This document shows positions 32,859 through 44,644 of a stretch of DNA of 64,000 bases, in pieces. Source of the stretch: Heterostelium album PN500 (Eukaryota > Evosea > Eumycetozoa > Acytosteliales > Acytosteliaceae); contig NW_008805064.1 in assembly GCF_000004825.1 (NCBI RefSeq), forward strand, positions 1,116,001 to 1,180,000, read 5' to 3'. The position numbers were made by a program, and so were the translations under genes. How positions within the stretch are numbered: the first letter of the stretch is position 1; every line of letters begins with the position of its first letter. The notes under the pieces were generated by a model. It had not been told where the DNA came from and did no database searches. It saw nothing but the letters and a program-made list of their open reading frames with translations.

Positions 32859-34117
32859 GTCACATCTATGTATATATTGTAACTTTATACTACTATAAAT
32901 AATAATAATAATATTTATTAAAGTGAGTGATTGATTGACTGAATTTGATTGATGGTATATTAAATTTAATTATAAATAATAAATTAAAAAAAAAACTATT
33001 TATTAAAAATATATCAGTTTGTTGTTGTTTTTTTTGTCAGTAGTATTGCTTTGCTCTACTTTCTTAGTGGATGAAGCAAAGTACCCTTCAATCAAAAGGA
33101 ATTAAGCATCATTTGAATATAATTTTACAAAAATAAAAAAAAAAAAACTGAAAAAAAATCTATTTTTATTTTTAATATGAGTTACCTAAATTCTAAAGTG
33201 ATTGATTTTTGTGGTAAAACAGATCTATTTTTTTTCAAAAATAAAGATATTTTTGGTAACAACCTAGAATTTAAAAGATTCTGTGAATTTTAAAAAATAA
33301 GTCTTCAAGCGAAAATCTTCAACAAATATTTATTTCTTCATTAATTTAATTAAATGTAAAACGAAATGATAAGTTAACAACAAACAGTTAATCATATTTA
33401 TTATATAGGTTAATTATAGTAAAGGTAGGTATTCTTTTGTTTTGAATTTCATCTGAAAAGAGCTCTTTTAACTACCAAATCATTATTGAATAAACTATTT
33501 TTTATAATGTTATTAGTATCTTTTCATTGCTTTCACTATTATATCATCCTCTAAATTTATTTTTATTAATAAAAGAAATGAGAGAACATTTTCAAGATAG
33601 AAGTTAAAGATGAGATTAAATTCAAAGAATGAAGGAGTTGCAAGATTCTTGATAGTTTTGAAAGGAAAGTTTAACATAGATTAATAATTTAATTATTCAT
33701 ATATAGAATTTTGTGATTGAGACTATCTAAGAAAAGTTTGAGTTGAATATTTGTTATATTGCGAAGTTAATCTAGCGAATTCTTTCCAATTGGAAATTTT
33801 TTTGTTTTGGAATCAAAAAGAATATTTTCTAGTTGAAGAGCTTGATCTCCTATATCTATTAAAAAATGATGTCAATACTTATGATTTTAAAAATGAAAAG
33901 ATATCAATCGATACATTCCATGTCCATAAAAAAAAAAGAATAGTTTTTCTTTTACCTCGTGTTGGAATCGTAGTTCCAAAATAACAATCAACCGACTACT
34001 GCCAACCGACAAATCAACAAGATTATATAAGCGCAATAAAATCAATAAACAATTCATTATATTTCACATCCATCTTTAAACACATAAACTATTTATTATT
34101 ATAACATCATTATACTA
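32859..34117. other. Spacer, no gene supported
   Basis: A+T-rich. An open frame at 33751-33984 (with FWNQKEYFLVEELDLLYLL) lacks an ATG and follows an in-frame stop at 33739, so it could only be an exon of an unseen gene; I do not call it. Confidence 0.45.
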
Positions 34118-34384
34118 CTACACTATGTCGTTCCTAACACAGTTTAACGGTGTCTCCAACACCTCGAAAGAAGAAACTTGAAAAGAATAATTCTCTCCTT
34201 CTACCACTTGGTTGAAGAATGGTGGATCGATAGCTCCAATTGCATTTCCCCTCTTAAATTCTTTTAGAGTGAAAGTAGAATATTTTTTTAATACATTTAA
34301 AATTAATAATTTATTATTAATATTTAAAGAACTATTTAAAAATCTAATCTCGAAATCTAAAGATTCTTCATAATTGTTCGACAT
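34118..34384 (-). CDS. Hypothetical small protein (88 residues)
   Basis: An ATG in A-rich context at 34384 opens a frame of 88 codons with mixed, non-repetitive composition (GNAIGAIDPPFFNQVVEGEN, LLILNVLKKYSTFTLKEF). No family, signal peptide or membrane segment is recognised. It lies between a spacer and the TFIIH p52 relic, so it could itself be a gene fragment. Confidence 0.35.
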   Translation of the reverse strand: MSNNYEESLDFEIRFLNSSLNINNKLLILNVLKKYSTFTLKEFKRGNAIGAIDPPFFNQVVEGENYSFQVSSFEVLETPLNCVRNDIV

Positions 34385-34907
34385 TGTATTAAATATTTAA
34401 ATGTTATATGAGAGATTAGATAATATTCATTAACTAATATTATTACATTATTTCATTATTATATTAACTATTTAGGAATGATGGATCAATGGTGATTACA
34501 AGGAAGGTTTTAAATTCCTTTTACAAGATATTTATACACAAATATGGACTTTGATTATTTTTTATTTAAATTAGAGGTACAGTTATATTATATTACATTT
34601 ATAGACAAGAGGTAAATCAAGAAGAGATGCTCTAGTATTCTTGTTTAACTTTGTTTCTTATCACTTGGAAGTGCATACTATGTAAATGATCTAACAGAAG
34701 ATGAAAAGAGTGTATTTTTCCATCTAAGACAATTGGGATTAGTTTATATAAGATCTGTAAGTAAAGGTTATTATTTGTCTTCTTGTAATAGTTTCACCCA
34801 TCTTCAACTTTATTTACCTACACATTTTGCTATTTTAAAAAAAAAAATTAAAAAAGGTTTTTAGGGTATAAATACGGAAATTTGACTTTGGGAAAGCATC
34901 ATATAAT
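34385..34907. other. Spacer containing the p52 relic, upstream of the tRNA gene
   Basis: Apart from the p52 relic this holds A+T-rich sequence with an A-run at 34837-34855. No retrotransposon end was found next to the tRNA gene, although such genes are favoured targets in this group. Confidence 0.45.
34470..34770 (+). pseudogene. Relic of TFIIH subunit 4 (p52/GTF2H4/Tfb2)
   Basis: Three short frames in order match the N-terminal half of p52: DGSMVITRK, then FKFLLQDIYTQIWTLIIFYL, then RGKSRRDALVFLF and, in a further frame, GSAYYVNDLTEDEKSVFFHL and RQLGLVYIRS. In human GTF2H4 the matching strings are [20 protein letters not shown] and FLQHLREFGLVFQRK. Two or more frame changes and in-frame stops separate them, and the rest of the ~450-residue protein is absent. 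It ends about 140 bases before a tRNA gene. A decayed fragment of a host gene, with the working copy presumably elsewhere. Confidence 0.65.
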
Positions 34908-34980
34908 GGCCGATTAGCTCAGTTGGAAGAGCGACAGCCTTCTAAGCTGTAGGTCGCGGGTTCGAGCCCCTCATTGGTCG
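34908..34980 (+). tRNA. tRNA-Arg (TCT)
   Basis: A 73-nt cloverleaf without an intron. Acceptor GGCCGAT/ATTGGTC (two G-U pairs) with discriminator G; D stem GCTC/GAGC; anticodon stem ACAGC/GCTGT with loop CTTCTAA, anticodon TCT (reads AGA); T stem GCGGG/CCCTC with loop TTCGAGC and one C-U mismatch. Internal A box (TAGCTCAGTTGG) and B box (GGTTCGAGCC) are intact. AGA is the main Arg codon in A+T-rich amoebae. Confidence 0.95.
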
Positions 34981-34985
34981 AAATC

Positions 34986-34989
34986 TTTT
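34986..34989 (+). terminator. Pol III terminator of tRNA-Arg
   Basis: A TTTT run starts six bases after the tRNA 3' end, the standard RNA polymerase III stop. Confidence 0.8.
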
Positions 34990-35633
34990 ATCTAAGACCT
35001 TACTGCATGCGGTAATATTCATTTTGGAATTTAATTTAAAATGATTTATGATTATGATTCATTTTAAATGATTGAATTTGAAGGTGGTATCCAATTGGTG
35101 TTTTAGGGATTTAATATTAGTTATATACCTTGAGAGTTCCGATTAGTAATCCCTACAAAATGTTATTGTTTTAAAAATGAAAATGTAATTAAATTTTATT
35201 TATTTCGTCAACTTATAAAATCTTTACAATTTTAAAACAGATGATGGAAGTCTAAATATATTTAAGTTTAAATTGAAAGTATACAAAAAAAAGTTACTAA
35301 AATATATTTAATATTAAATTTGTTAACTTTAATAAATAAAATAAAATAAAAGTTTTTTTTAAAAAAATAAATGACATAATTGTCAAGATATTAACTTTAT
35401 TCCCAATTAGAGATGAATGGTAATTGTTATCATGTTGACTATAAATACATTAAGGACAATGAATTTAATTTTGTCCTCTTCTTAATGTCTTTTGTACTAA
35501 AACAAAAGATATTTTAAAACCATAACTGTGTTAGCTGTTGTTGTTGTTGTTTGTTTTGGGATGTGTAGATTATTGCTAAATTTAGATGGGTTGTGTGTTG
35601 TTGTTGTTATTGCTATTATTATTATTATCATTA
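34990..35633. other. Spacer after the tRNA
   Basis: A+T-rich, with a TTG repeat near 35530-35610 ahead of the convergent F-box-like gene stop. No gene seen. Confidence 0.5.
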
Positions 35634-36845
35634 TTAAATAGATATAACCAAACTATGTTTACCCTTTAACTTTTCAATGTCGTATTTGAGTTCGGCAGTT
35701 TGCTCGTCCGATAGAATGTTTCCGACTAGTTTGAGTCGTTTAAGTCGGTGGTTCTTGCGACAAGCCTCGATGATTTGGCGGACCGCCTCGAAACTAAACT
35801 CGTTGAGGGAGAGATCGATGCTTGTTAAACGCGATGGTTTACTCAGGTTGGCAAGTATACTGGAGAATATCTCTGGGTTGTCGCTGTCTAGCGCGTTGCC
35901 AGAGAGATTCAAATGAAATACCTGAGAGTTTTGTAGTGCACGGAGTATCGATTCGAGGTGGGTGTCCTGCAGCGCGGCATCGCGCCAGACGAGTTCGCGC
36001 AATCCTCCCTGGCCGTTGTGAAAGACAGAGATCAGTGGACCGATTGCCTGTATGGGAACGAGGTTGTACGACATATCCAGTCGGCGGATGCCAGTGTTTT
36101 CCGCTAGCAGTGTGGAGATTGCTTTCATTCTCTCGACAGAGACCTGTCGTTGATAGAAAGTGATACGAAGCGTGCGGAGCGTTGTGCATTTCAAGAGGTG
36201 TGGAAACAACAGACACATTCCGCTCGTGTCAAAGCCGAATCCTAGACTTACAGAGTCGATCTGGTTGGTTTGGTCGTAGTGATTCGATGTGGAGAGCCAC
36301 CGGGCAATCAACTTGCAACGTCGGATGTCACTCTCTTTCTCGTAGATATAGGGAAAGTGATAGTAGATGCTGGTGACCGATTGGAACGACATTCGCCACC
36401 AAGCGCGACACACCAGTGAAACAGAGTTAAAGTTTTTCGAAGGAAAAGTATTTCCTACTGCATAGCTAATTATATTTTTAATGACAATGTCTGGTAAAAT
36501 GAAATTGAGTGTTGTAGATTGCGATTGATCCACTATATATTGAGTGGAAATGTAATTGAATCTATCTCTATCTTTTGGTTTTTGTTGTTGTTGCTGTGCT
36601 GGATATAGTGGTAGTAAATCGCTTTCCATGCGTAATGAATCGGATTTGATAATGGTAGAGGCTCTGCTGCCGTATGGTCTGAAAGTTGATGGCAGTGCCA
36701 GTGACAGTGAACGAGCTCTAGACTTTGTCTTTTTAGTCTTTGTCTGTTTCTTTTCAAATTGTCTCTGTTCCATCTCTGGCAAATCCGAAATCTTAATTAA
36801 ATTACGTAGATATTTATTGTTTTCTTTTGAAGTGGCAACTCCCAT
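35634..36845 (-). CDS. F-box-like / leucine-rich-repeat protein with possible N-myristoylation
   Basis: One exon, 403 residues, ATG at 36845. It begins MGVATSKE, which fits the N-myristoyl pattern (G2, S6). A basic region (KKQTKTKKTKSRARS) follows. LNFILPDIVIKNIISYAVG and SVSLVCRAWWRMSFQSV look like an F-box-type helix bundle (LP..I...I....VS.VCR.W). The C-terminal half has RNI-type leucine-rich repeats: GIRRLDMSYNLVPIQAIGPL, VFHLNLSGNAL, LTSIDLSLNEFSFEAVRQII, LKRLKLVGNIL. Such proteins are often substrate receptors of SCF ubiquitin ligases; that role is inferred. GC at third positions is high. Confidence 0.72.
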   Translation of the reverse strand: MGVATSKENNKYLRNLIKISDLPEMEQRQFEKKQTKTKKTKSRARSLSLALPSTFRPYGSRASTIIKSDSLRMESDLLPLYPAQQQQQKPKDRDRFNYISTQYIVDQSQSTTLNFILPDIVIKNIISYAVGNTFPSKNFNSVSLVCRAWWRMSFQSVTSIYYHFPYIYEKESDIRRCKLIARWLSTSNHYDQTNQIDSVSLGFGFDTSGMCLLFPHLLKCTTLRTLRITFYQRQVSVERMKAISTLLAENTGIRRLDMSYNLVPIQAIGPLISVFHNGQGGLRELVWRDAALQDTHLESILRALQNSQVFHLNLSGNALDSDNPEIFSSILANLSKPSRLTSIDLSLNEFSFEAVRQIIEACRKNHRLKRLKLVGNILSDEQTAELKYDIEKLKGKHSLVISI

Positions 36846-38725
36846 TTTTTACTTTTTATTTTATTTTATTATTAATGTAGAATTTACAAAGAGATTAAAT
36901 GAAAATAAATAAACAAATAATAACTAAATTATATGATATATTGAATTATTATTAATTTATAAAGTGTGTATATTACTAAATGGTAATGTTATTATTATTG
37001 TACTAATACATTGATGTTGTTAAGTTGAAGAAAAAAAAGGATGATATAATAAATGTGAAGAATGAGAATGAGAATAAAGAATCAATAATAAAATATTAAT
37101 TTAAATTATTTAAAACAGATGTTTGATTTTAAAGGAAAGATCTTATATTGGAAAAAAAACACACAGCGGTGTTGTGTATTTTTCAGCACCTTTAAAATCT
37201 GACAAAAAAGTTGATTGATCACTTTGTAATGAGGTGGTGGTCAAAATGTGATTTGTTTGTTTAGTTGAATTAAAAAGGGTATAAATTTTGAAGAGGTGGA
37301 GGTATGAGAATTGAAAGCGAGTATCTCTTTTTTAGAAATACTGATCTCCTTCAGCTCTATGAAAACCTTGTTTGATGGATGATGATTTGTGTAATGTAAT
37401 GAGTGAAGCTTGGTGAAGAAACAAAACACCTCTTTGACTTTTTTATTTTATTTTATTTTTATTTTAATTGATTTATTTTATTATTAATAGATATGAATGA
37501 ATTAGATGGTTTATACTTTCCTTCTCTTTTTTTTGTTTTTTTTTTCACTAAACAGCCACACCACTCATTCTCTGACTGAAAAAAACAAAGTAAGGTTTGC
37601 TTGTTGTTGATCAGCATAACTGCTCAGTACACAATTCAATGACCTATAGTATTATTATTAATTAAACACTTCTGTTGATTGATTATTATTTTATAAAGCG
37701 TCCTGCAAAAAGTTTTATAAGAGAGACCAATGAAAACTCTATACTATTGTATTTTTAGATTGAGATGTTATCTCGAGCGACGAACATAAATTAATCCGAA
37801 ACTTTTACAATGTCAGTCAAAATAAATTGGGATCACATTATTTTGACTGAATGTGACCAAAGATGAGAACGGTTTGAAAGGAATTATTCTGTAAAAAAAC
37901 AAAATCAAAAAATTTAATCAAAAATTAATTTTATTTTTTTTAAAAGGAACCAAAAAAACACACCCCCAAATCAAGAGATGACATCTCAGGTCTTCTCAAA
38001 CAATCAATAAACAAAGAAAAACAATTTATGCTTAATTTTTTTTTGTTTTTACAACTTTGTTGTGATGATTTAACAAGAGTCTCCCCCATACAATTTGATC
38101 GCTCAACTCATAGAGGCTGATCTTATTCCAATCGCACAAAATCTGATTTGTCACCCTGCTAAATCAATACCAAAATAAACTTTTCAAAAAGGTGTGATTA
38201 AATCATAGAAACAAAAAAGACATTACCAATCTTTTGAATTTTATTTTAGGAACACGTGAGACATTTCATTTGAATTGTAAACCATTCAATTAAAATTGAG
38301 ATATTATTTTTTTTTTTTTGAAAGAAATTGAAGAGCACAACCTCCTTTTATTTCAATCAACCAACTTTAAATCATTAACACCCGATATGATAAACTAATA
38401 AATTTATTAGTTCACCAAATATATTTGTGTTTTCCAAGAAGAAGATGAAAATGGTGTTGTTTTTTGTTGGTCCAAGTTAACCACCTAAAAGAAGAAAAAA
38501 ATATTGTTTATTTGTTTTTCTTTTTTCCTAAAAAGTAAAAAATACAACTCTCGTATCAAATAGTGATAAGATACAAAATAATGTGTGGTCCACAAAAGGT
38601 ACACTAACACACATGATCAACAAAACATCCCCCATTTTAACTAGTAATCTATTGGTTATTGTTGATTTAAAAAAAACTTTTTCTTTCAAAAAAAGAAAAA
38701 GTTTCTTTCTCTCTGTCTGTCTCCC
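36846..38725. other. 1.9 kb spacer with one perfect hairpin
   Basis: A+T-rich throughout, with no frame that looks coding and no tRNA. The one clear structure is the inverted repeat at 37813-37850, listed separately. Confidence 0.5.
37813..37850. repeat. Perfect 13-bp inverted repeat, 12-nt loop
   Basis: TCAGTCAAAATAA at 37813-37825 is exactly complementary to TTATTTTGACTGA at 37838-37850. The loop (ATTGGGATCACA) could pair further with AATGTGA just outside. It lies far from any recognised gene end. Confidence 0.8.
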
Positions 38726-39487
38726 TCAACACTTGGTGAACGATAGATATAAAAATCTTGGTCTGTGGAAGTCTATTCTATCTTGTGGATTCGCTATTAT
38801 GTATTGGTTGGATACTGCCCATTCATCTATTTCATTCAGTCGGAAGCCTTCCTTGATCAATCCGTTGATCAACGTTGCACAGGTTCTATGATATTTAATG
38901 ATGCCACTCATCAGCCAATTGGTCTCTCGCTTGCCTTCCGTAAAGTAGTTATCGATGTGATATTGATTCGGATCGGTCTGAGGCTCCAACGGTGCAGTCA
39001 TAATGGGATGTTCTACAGAGAACACCAGGTAGCCACCTGGCCTGACAGCGCGGCCCAGCTTTCCAAACAACTTGCCAATGTCCGATACATAGTGGATCGC
39101 CAGCGAACTAAAGATTAGATCGTATGTGTCACGAAGTTCGATGTTCTCCATATCTTCTTTAATGAATTTAATAGACGGACAGCCTGCTCCTGTTAGTTTC
39201 CTGGCGTTCTGTAGCATGTTTTCAGAGAGATCATAGCCAACCACTGATTTTGCACCATTTTTATGAGCCCATCTCGAGAAATAGCCGAATCCACATCCAA
39301 GATCGGCAACGTCCATACCGTTTATTGATTTTGGAAGCATTTGTTTCAGCTTTGGCCAATCCAAAGCGCCGGCATCCCATGTTTGTATCTCTTCCTCTTT
39401 GTATTCTCTATCAAAAGTTGTATTGTATCTCTCGAAAAACTCTGGGTTATCATAGATGTTTTGTGATTCCGTAAATGAAGTGTCCAT
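38726..39487 (-). CDS. Class I SAM-dependent methyltransferase
   Basis: One exon, 253 residues, ATG at 39487. Motif I of the Rossmann-type fold is VADLGCGFGYFSRWA; the acidic end of strand 2 is VVGYDLSENML; motif II/III follow as FIKEDMENIEL, YDLIFSSLAIHYV and VRPGGYLVFSVEHPI. The layout is that of bacterial UbiE/BioC/TehB-like enzymes acting on small molecules. The substrate cannot be read from sequence. No signal peptide. The match to bacterial enzymes is an impression and may reflect transfer or simply a broad family. Confidence 0.85.
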   Translation of the reverse strand: MDTSFTESQNIYDNPEFFERYNTTFDREYKEEEIQTWDAGALDWPKLKQMLPKSINGMDVADLGCGFGYFSRWAHKNGAKSVVGYDLSENMLQNARKLTGAGCPSIKFIKEDMENIELRDTYDLIFSSLAIHYVSDIGKLFGKLGRAVRPGGYLVFSVEHPIMTAPLEPQTDPNQYHIDNYFTEGKRETNWLMSGIIKYHRTCATLINGLIKEGFRLNEIDEWAVSNQYIIANPQDRIDFHRPRFLYLSFTKC

Positions 39488-40623
39488 TGCTATAATAATA
39501 GTAACTGTATTGTTTGTTGGTGTGATAAATGATATATCTATTTATATATAATTATAATTACTAGGTAGGTGTAAAAGAAAAAAAAAAAGTCTTTTTAAAA
39601 AAATATTGAATTATAAATATATATTCAATTCTAATAGAGTGCAACTAATGCTTTATAAAAAGATTGATAAGCCTATAACTTTTCTTTAGCTCATCGTAAA
39701 TTTAAATAGGGAATAAACAAAAAAACAGAAACAACCAGTGCTACTGCTGCTACTACTACAATTCCCAATTTAAATTGTTTTTTAAATATTTGATAAAAAA
39801 CAAACAATTGTTATATAATATATGTACAACCAACTAACTGTCTGACCGACCAAAATAGATAGTAGCATAGTATATTATATCTCTAGCAACAACAACAAAG
39901 TGAAACTACACTAAAAAGCATGGAAAACAAGGTAGAGTGACACTGACCAAATAAAAAGAGTTATAATTAATTTCTACTTGTATGCTGCATTACTATTTGT
40001 GGAGTTTAGATAGATTATAATCTATACACCATACAATATGTTTTTAGATGGCCAATCGTTCAGATGATAACCATATTAATCAATTGAATAGTAAAATAGT
40101 ATAAATCTTGAGATCAATTTTAATAAATACTGCTCGTTCTATATGAAAACATATTGTTCGTAACTTTACCCACAACTATTTCATAATCAAAAAAAGAGAG
40201 TGACTCTCTGTGTATATGTGTGTGTGAGTGTGGTAATGTTTTAGACATATTATCTTTTCATTCACTACTGATAGCATAACAATATTGTCATTTCAGTTTG
40301 ATATAAAATTTTAAAATTAATTTAACCATACATTTTAATTATTTAATATATTTTTTAATGGGTGTTATATCGGGTATATACACTATAATAATTGGATAAA
40401 TATATACAATATAGATCTATTTAAGTTTGAGATTGATAGATACACACAATGTAATCTTTTATTATTTGTGCTGATGATGTCCAGAAAAAAAAATACAGAA
40501 TGATTTTTCATTTCTTTCCACTTTTTTTATTTCAATTGGTAATAAATAAATTTTTGATTATATATATTAAAAATTCAATTTTAATTTATTGATTATATTT
40601 TATTTATTTATATTTCGCTTAAT
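39488..40623. other. Spacer between methyltransferase and Q/N-rich gene
   Basis: A+T-rich, a few ACAACA and TGTGTG patches (40200-40230). No gene recognised. Confidence 0.5.
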
Positions 40624-43600
40624 TTATTTTTTCTTTTTCTTATCTCTCTTTTTTGATGATAAATTATTTCTTTGGAGGAAAGCAGGTACTTGGTCGGATG
40701 TCAATGGGAAATCGTCGTCGATACGAATCAGTCTGGTTGGAGGACTGGCTCCACCGTAGCGACGGTTGAATTCGGCCACCCAGAGATAGTACTTGTCACG
40801 GCGTTTACTGAATTGAAATTCGTTGTGAGTACTCAGAAGAGTGTCTTTGAGATTGGAGATCTTCTTTCTCCAGCGATCTCTGAAGGCGATTTCATCTTCG
40901 CCCGAATTGGCCGGAATCATTATCTCATCGTCGTCGGTATCGATTGCACTGATTTGCGATGGTTGTGATTGTGATTGTGTGGATTGTGATTGTGATTGTG
41001 TTGGCTGTGATTGTGTTGGTTGAGATTGTGATGGTTGTGATTGTGATGATAGTTGTAGTTGTTGTTGTTGCTGTTGTGAAGATGCAGCGGCGGCAGCAGC
41101 AGCGGCAACATTCTGTTGATGTTGTTGTGAGTTGGCCAATTTCGATTTGAGTTTGGGATGAGTGGCAGCTACTCTTTCAGCTTCTCCACTTGGTTGAGTT
41201 GTATCCATTGCCATTGTTGATGTTGTGGTGGTGGTGGTTGTAGTTGTTGTTGGTTGTTGTTGTTGTATAATTGGCAGTGGTGGGAGTGGAGTATGTGTTG
41301 TTCTGGTGATTGGTGGAGTGTTGGTCGGCTTTGACGATGACTTGGTTGGACTGATCACTTCAATCGTTTCCCACTCTTCCAAATTGTTTTGGTCAAACAA
41401 TTTGTTGAGAGACACTGTCACTGGTTGCTGAGTCACAATTACATTTTCGGTTGGTGGAGGTGGCATTGATTGTTGTTGTTGGGTTTTCTTCTTGTGACTA
41501 TGCTTTGGTTTTTCGGGTGGTGGCATCTGTTGGTATTGTTGAGTCATATGATATTGTAAAATGGGTTGAGGTGGAACTTGTGGTGGTTGTTGTTGTGGTT
41601 GTTGTTGAATTGGTGGTGTCACTACCGATTTACTTCTAGATGAAACAACAGGATGTTCATTAATTTGTATTTGTTGAACTTGTTGCTGTTGTACTGGTCC
41701 TTGTTGTTGTTGTTTAGGATAGTTCTTTTGAATACGTTGTTGAACATGGTGGATTTGATTGTCAAATTGTTGTTGTTGTGGTGCGTAATTGGTAGATGGA
41801 TTTGGCTGTACATTATTGTTGTTGTTATTACTATAGTTGAACTGGGGAGTTTGTTGTGGTGGTACTTGTTGTTGAATTTGTGGTTGTTGTTGTGGTGGTA
41901 CTTGTTGTTGAATTTGCATTGGAACTGGCTGTTGTTGTGAACCTACTGGTGGAGATGGGTATTGTTGCTTCATTTGTTGCTGTTGATTATTGAGATACTG
42001 TCCGATGAATCCATAGACCGATTGTAGCTCCTGTTTCATGGCAGTAAAATGGTGGTTGAAAATCTGTTGTTGAGCGGTGAGTGCTTGCTTTATAATGTCT
42101 TGGAAGATGGTAATCATTTCAGAGGCAACCTCCACATTGCCTGAATTGTTTATATTCAATGTGGGTGGAATGAAACTCATATTATTATTGTTGTTATTGT
42201 TGCTATTATTGTTGTTGTTGATGACTATGTTGCTATTGTTGTTTGTTGTTACTGGACTACCGGTGTTGTTATTATATTTTCCAGAGTTATGTGGTGAATG
42301 TGGTGCCGGATAGGGGTATTGTGGTGCAGCTGTTGGTGATGGTTGGTGATGTTGAGTTGGAGGAGATGATGGTTGTTGTAAAGGTCTCTGTTGGCCATAG
42401 TATGGATATTCTGTAGCTGGTTGAGGTGGTGGATAGGTGTTTGGATTGACTCTTGGTGAACTATCCATAGTGTAACCGCCTGGTGGTGGATAGAATGCTG
42501 TCTGTCTTGGTGACTCAGTTTGTGGCGATGGTTGTTGTTGCTGCTGTTGCTCACTTGGTGATGGTACCGACTTGTTATTGCTTATCCATTTATAGTTTGC
42601 ATAGTTTCCACCATTTCTAACTGATTGCTGTTGTTGTTGCTGTTGTAATTGTTGTATTTGTTGTTGTTGTTGTACCTGTGGTTGTTGTGGTTGTTGTTGG
42701 AAATGATGTTGATAAATCTGTTGTTGTTGTTGCACCTGTGGCTGTGGTTGTTGATGATGAATTGCTTGTTGTTGCTGTTGTTGGTGGTGAATTACTTGTT
42801 GTTGCGCCTGTGGTGGTACTGGTTGATGATGAATTGGTTGTTGTGAATTGGCAGATATTTTGGTTGAAGGTATAGATGGCTGAGTGATTATTTGTTTGGC
42901 ACCTATTTGCTGTTGCTGCTGTAGCTGTTGTTGTGGTAAAGCATTGATAACTTGTTGTTGGCTTGTTTTCTTTGAGGATGAAGCTGGGCTTATTACTATC
43001 TGTTGATGTTGTTGTTGTTGTTGTTGTTGTGGAACCGGTTTGGATTGAACGATTTGTGGTTGTGAGGAAGCCATTCTTGTTTGAGAAGGTTGTGGTGAAG
43101 GAGCTTTCGATTGTTGTTGTTGTTGTGATTTCGACGATGATGAAGATGATGAATTGGACACTGGCGCAGCAGTGGTGACGGTAGTTGTGGTGGTAACAGT
43201 TGACGACGATGATGACGACGATGAGGACGACGATGTGGATGAAGGTGAACTCTGTTTGTGACACGAACAAACGAAATTATCGACAGTCATATTCAAGAAA
43301 TGCCAATACCACTTTGACTTGAAAATGTAGCGGTTGGTGTTATCACGTGAGTTGTGAGTGTCCTCGTCGCTACCGTATTGATGAGCCTGCATGACGACTC
43401 GCGTGATATGGCTGAGGAAGAGTGGCACACGATAGATGTGAGAGGAGTTCACGTTGGTTTTGTAACCGAGACGGAACGCTTTGAATTCTCCTAGCTCAGG
43501 CATGGCCGTGTTGTGGTGGATGCTATGTTGACGTGAGTGTCTGAGGAACTCACCGTTCTCATCGTAGAGTGGTTCGTAGTTGCTGTCCATCAAAATGAAA

Positions 43601-44644
43601 TAGAGACGTCCAAGGAACTGTTGTTGCTGGCTGAAAAGTATCGATTTAGTTCTCATTCCTATCAAGATGGCCATCATCTTTCTGTAGAATCTAAGAATAC
43701 CATCGTCGGTATTCAACAACGACTCATTGTCATTCTCCAATATATCCTGTTCCAAATCATAACTATCAAACTCTGATTCATCGATATTAATTACAATATC
43801 TTCATCTAAAAAAAAAAATGAGTGAATGAATATAAATTAAAGTAAGTAAAAAGATGTTGTTGATTTCAATAGATTAAAGATAAATACCATTGATTATTAA
43901 TAATTTTGGTGTGGTTGATATTGTTGGAGGTGACGATTGAGAGGATGACGATTGTGATTGTGATTGTGAAGATTGTGAGGATTGCGAAGATGATGATCCA
44001 TTACCACCGATCTGTGCTGGCGATATCAATTGTTTGGACTCTTTGTTGTTGTTACCATTGGTAGAGGTGCTAGTTGTGGCAGTGGCAATGATTTGTGGTT
44101 GTGAAGTTGCTTTCTGTTGAGATGGCGATGCTATGGTGGAAGCTACTGTAATTGGTGAAGTAGTAGTTGGTTGTTGAGAGGAAACAACAACTTGCTGCTG
44201 AGTTGTTGTCGTTGCAACGGCAGAAGAAGAAGTAGATGTACCGCTTCCATTGGAGATAACAACAACGCCACCGCCGCCGCCATTTGGCGAACTATTGGGT
44301 GGTTGTTGCTGTTGTTGTGGTTGTGTTGGTGTTGCACCACCGCTTGGCGATGAGTTTGGTGAGGTTGGCGATTGGACACCACTGAAATTTCCGAATGGAA
44401 CCGATTGTTTTCTATAGGGATGGAAATTCGCTTTGTTTCCAATATTGGAACGGAGGACACCACCCGTTTGTTTGTCGGCCGGAGCACCACCGCCACCACC
44501 AGTGGAAACCACAATTGGCGCAGTCGGAACATTGGTGGTAGTGGTATTGGGTGTGGGTGTCGATGATATTATCTCCATTTCCTCCTCGGCAATAACATTA
44601 TTGATGATTTGACCCTCTGATGGAGTGGGTGAAGAGGGTTCCAT
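40624..44644 (-). CDS. Very long Q/N/S/T-rich protein of unknown family
   Basis: Exons 43888-44644 and 40624-43805 (join AAT G|AT), 1312 residues. I do not recognise it. Two regions are of normal complexity. One follows the intron (about residues 255-420): FYRKMMAILIGMRTKSILFS, RLYFILMDSNYEPLYDENGE, ELGEFKAFRLGY, FLSHITRVVMQAHQYG and KWYWHFLNMTVDNFVCSCH. The other is at the C-terminus: EIAFRDRWRKKISNLKDTLL, KYYLWVAEFNRRYGG, then a basic KKRDKKKKK end that could be a nuclear signal. Between them lie some 700 residues of poly-Q, poly-N, P and S. Such layouts are common in dictyostelid transcription regulators; this is only a guess. Confidence 0.7.

Noticed and set aside
33751-33984. Plus-strand ORF of 77 codons
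   Set aside because: No ATG, preceded by an in-frame stop, no recognised family and no supporting exon.
34000-35400. tRNA-linked retrotransposon next to tRNA-Arg
   Set aside because: No reverse transcriptase, integrase or terminal repeat was seen on either side; the only foreign-looking piece is a p52 host-gene relic.
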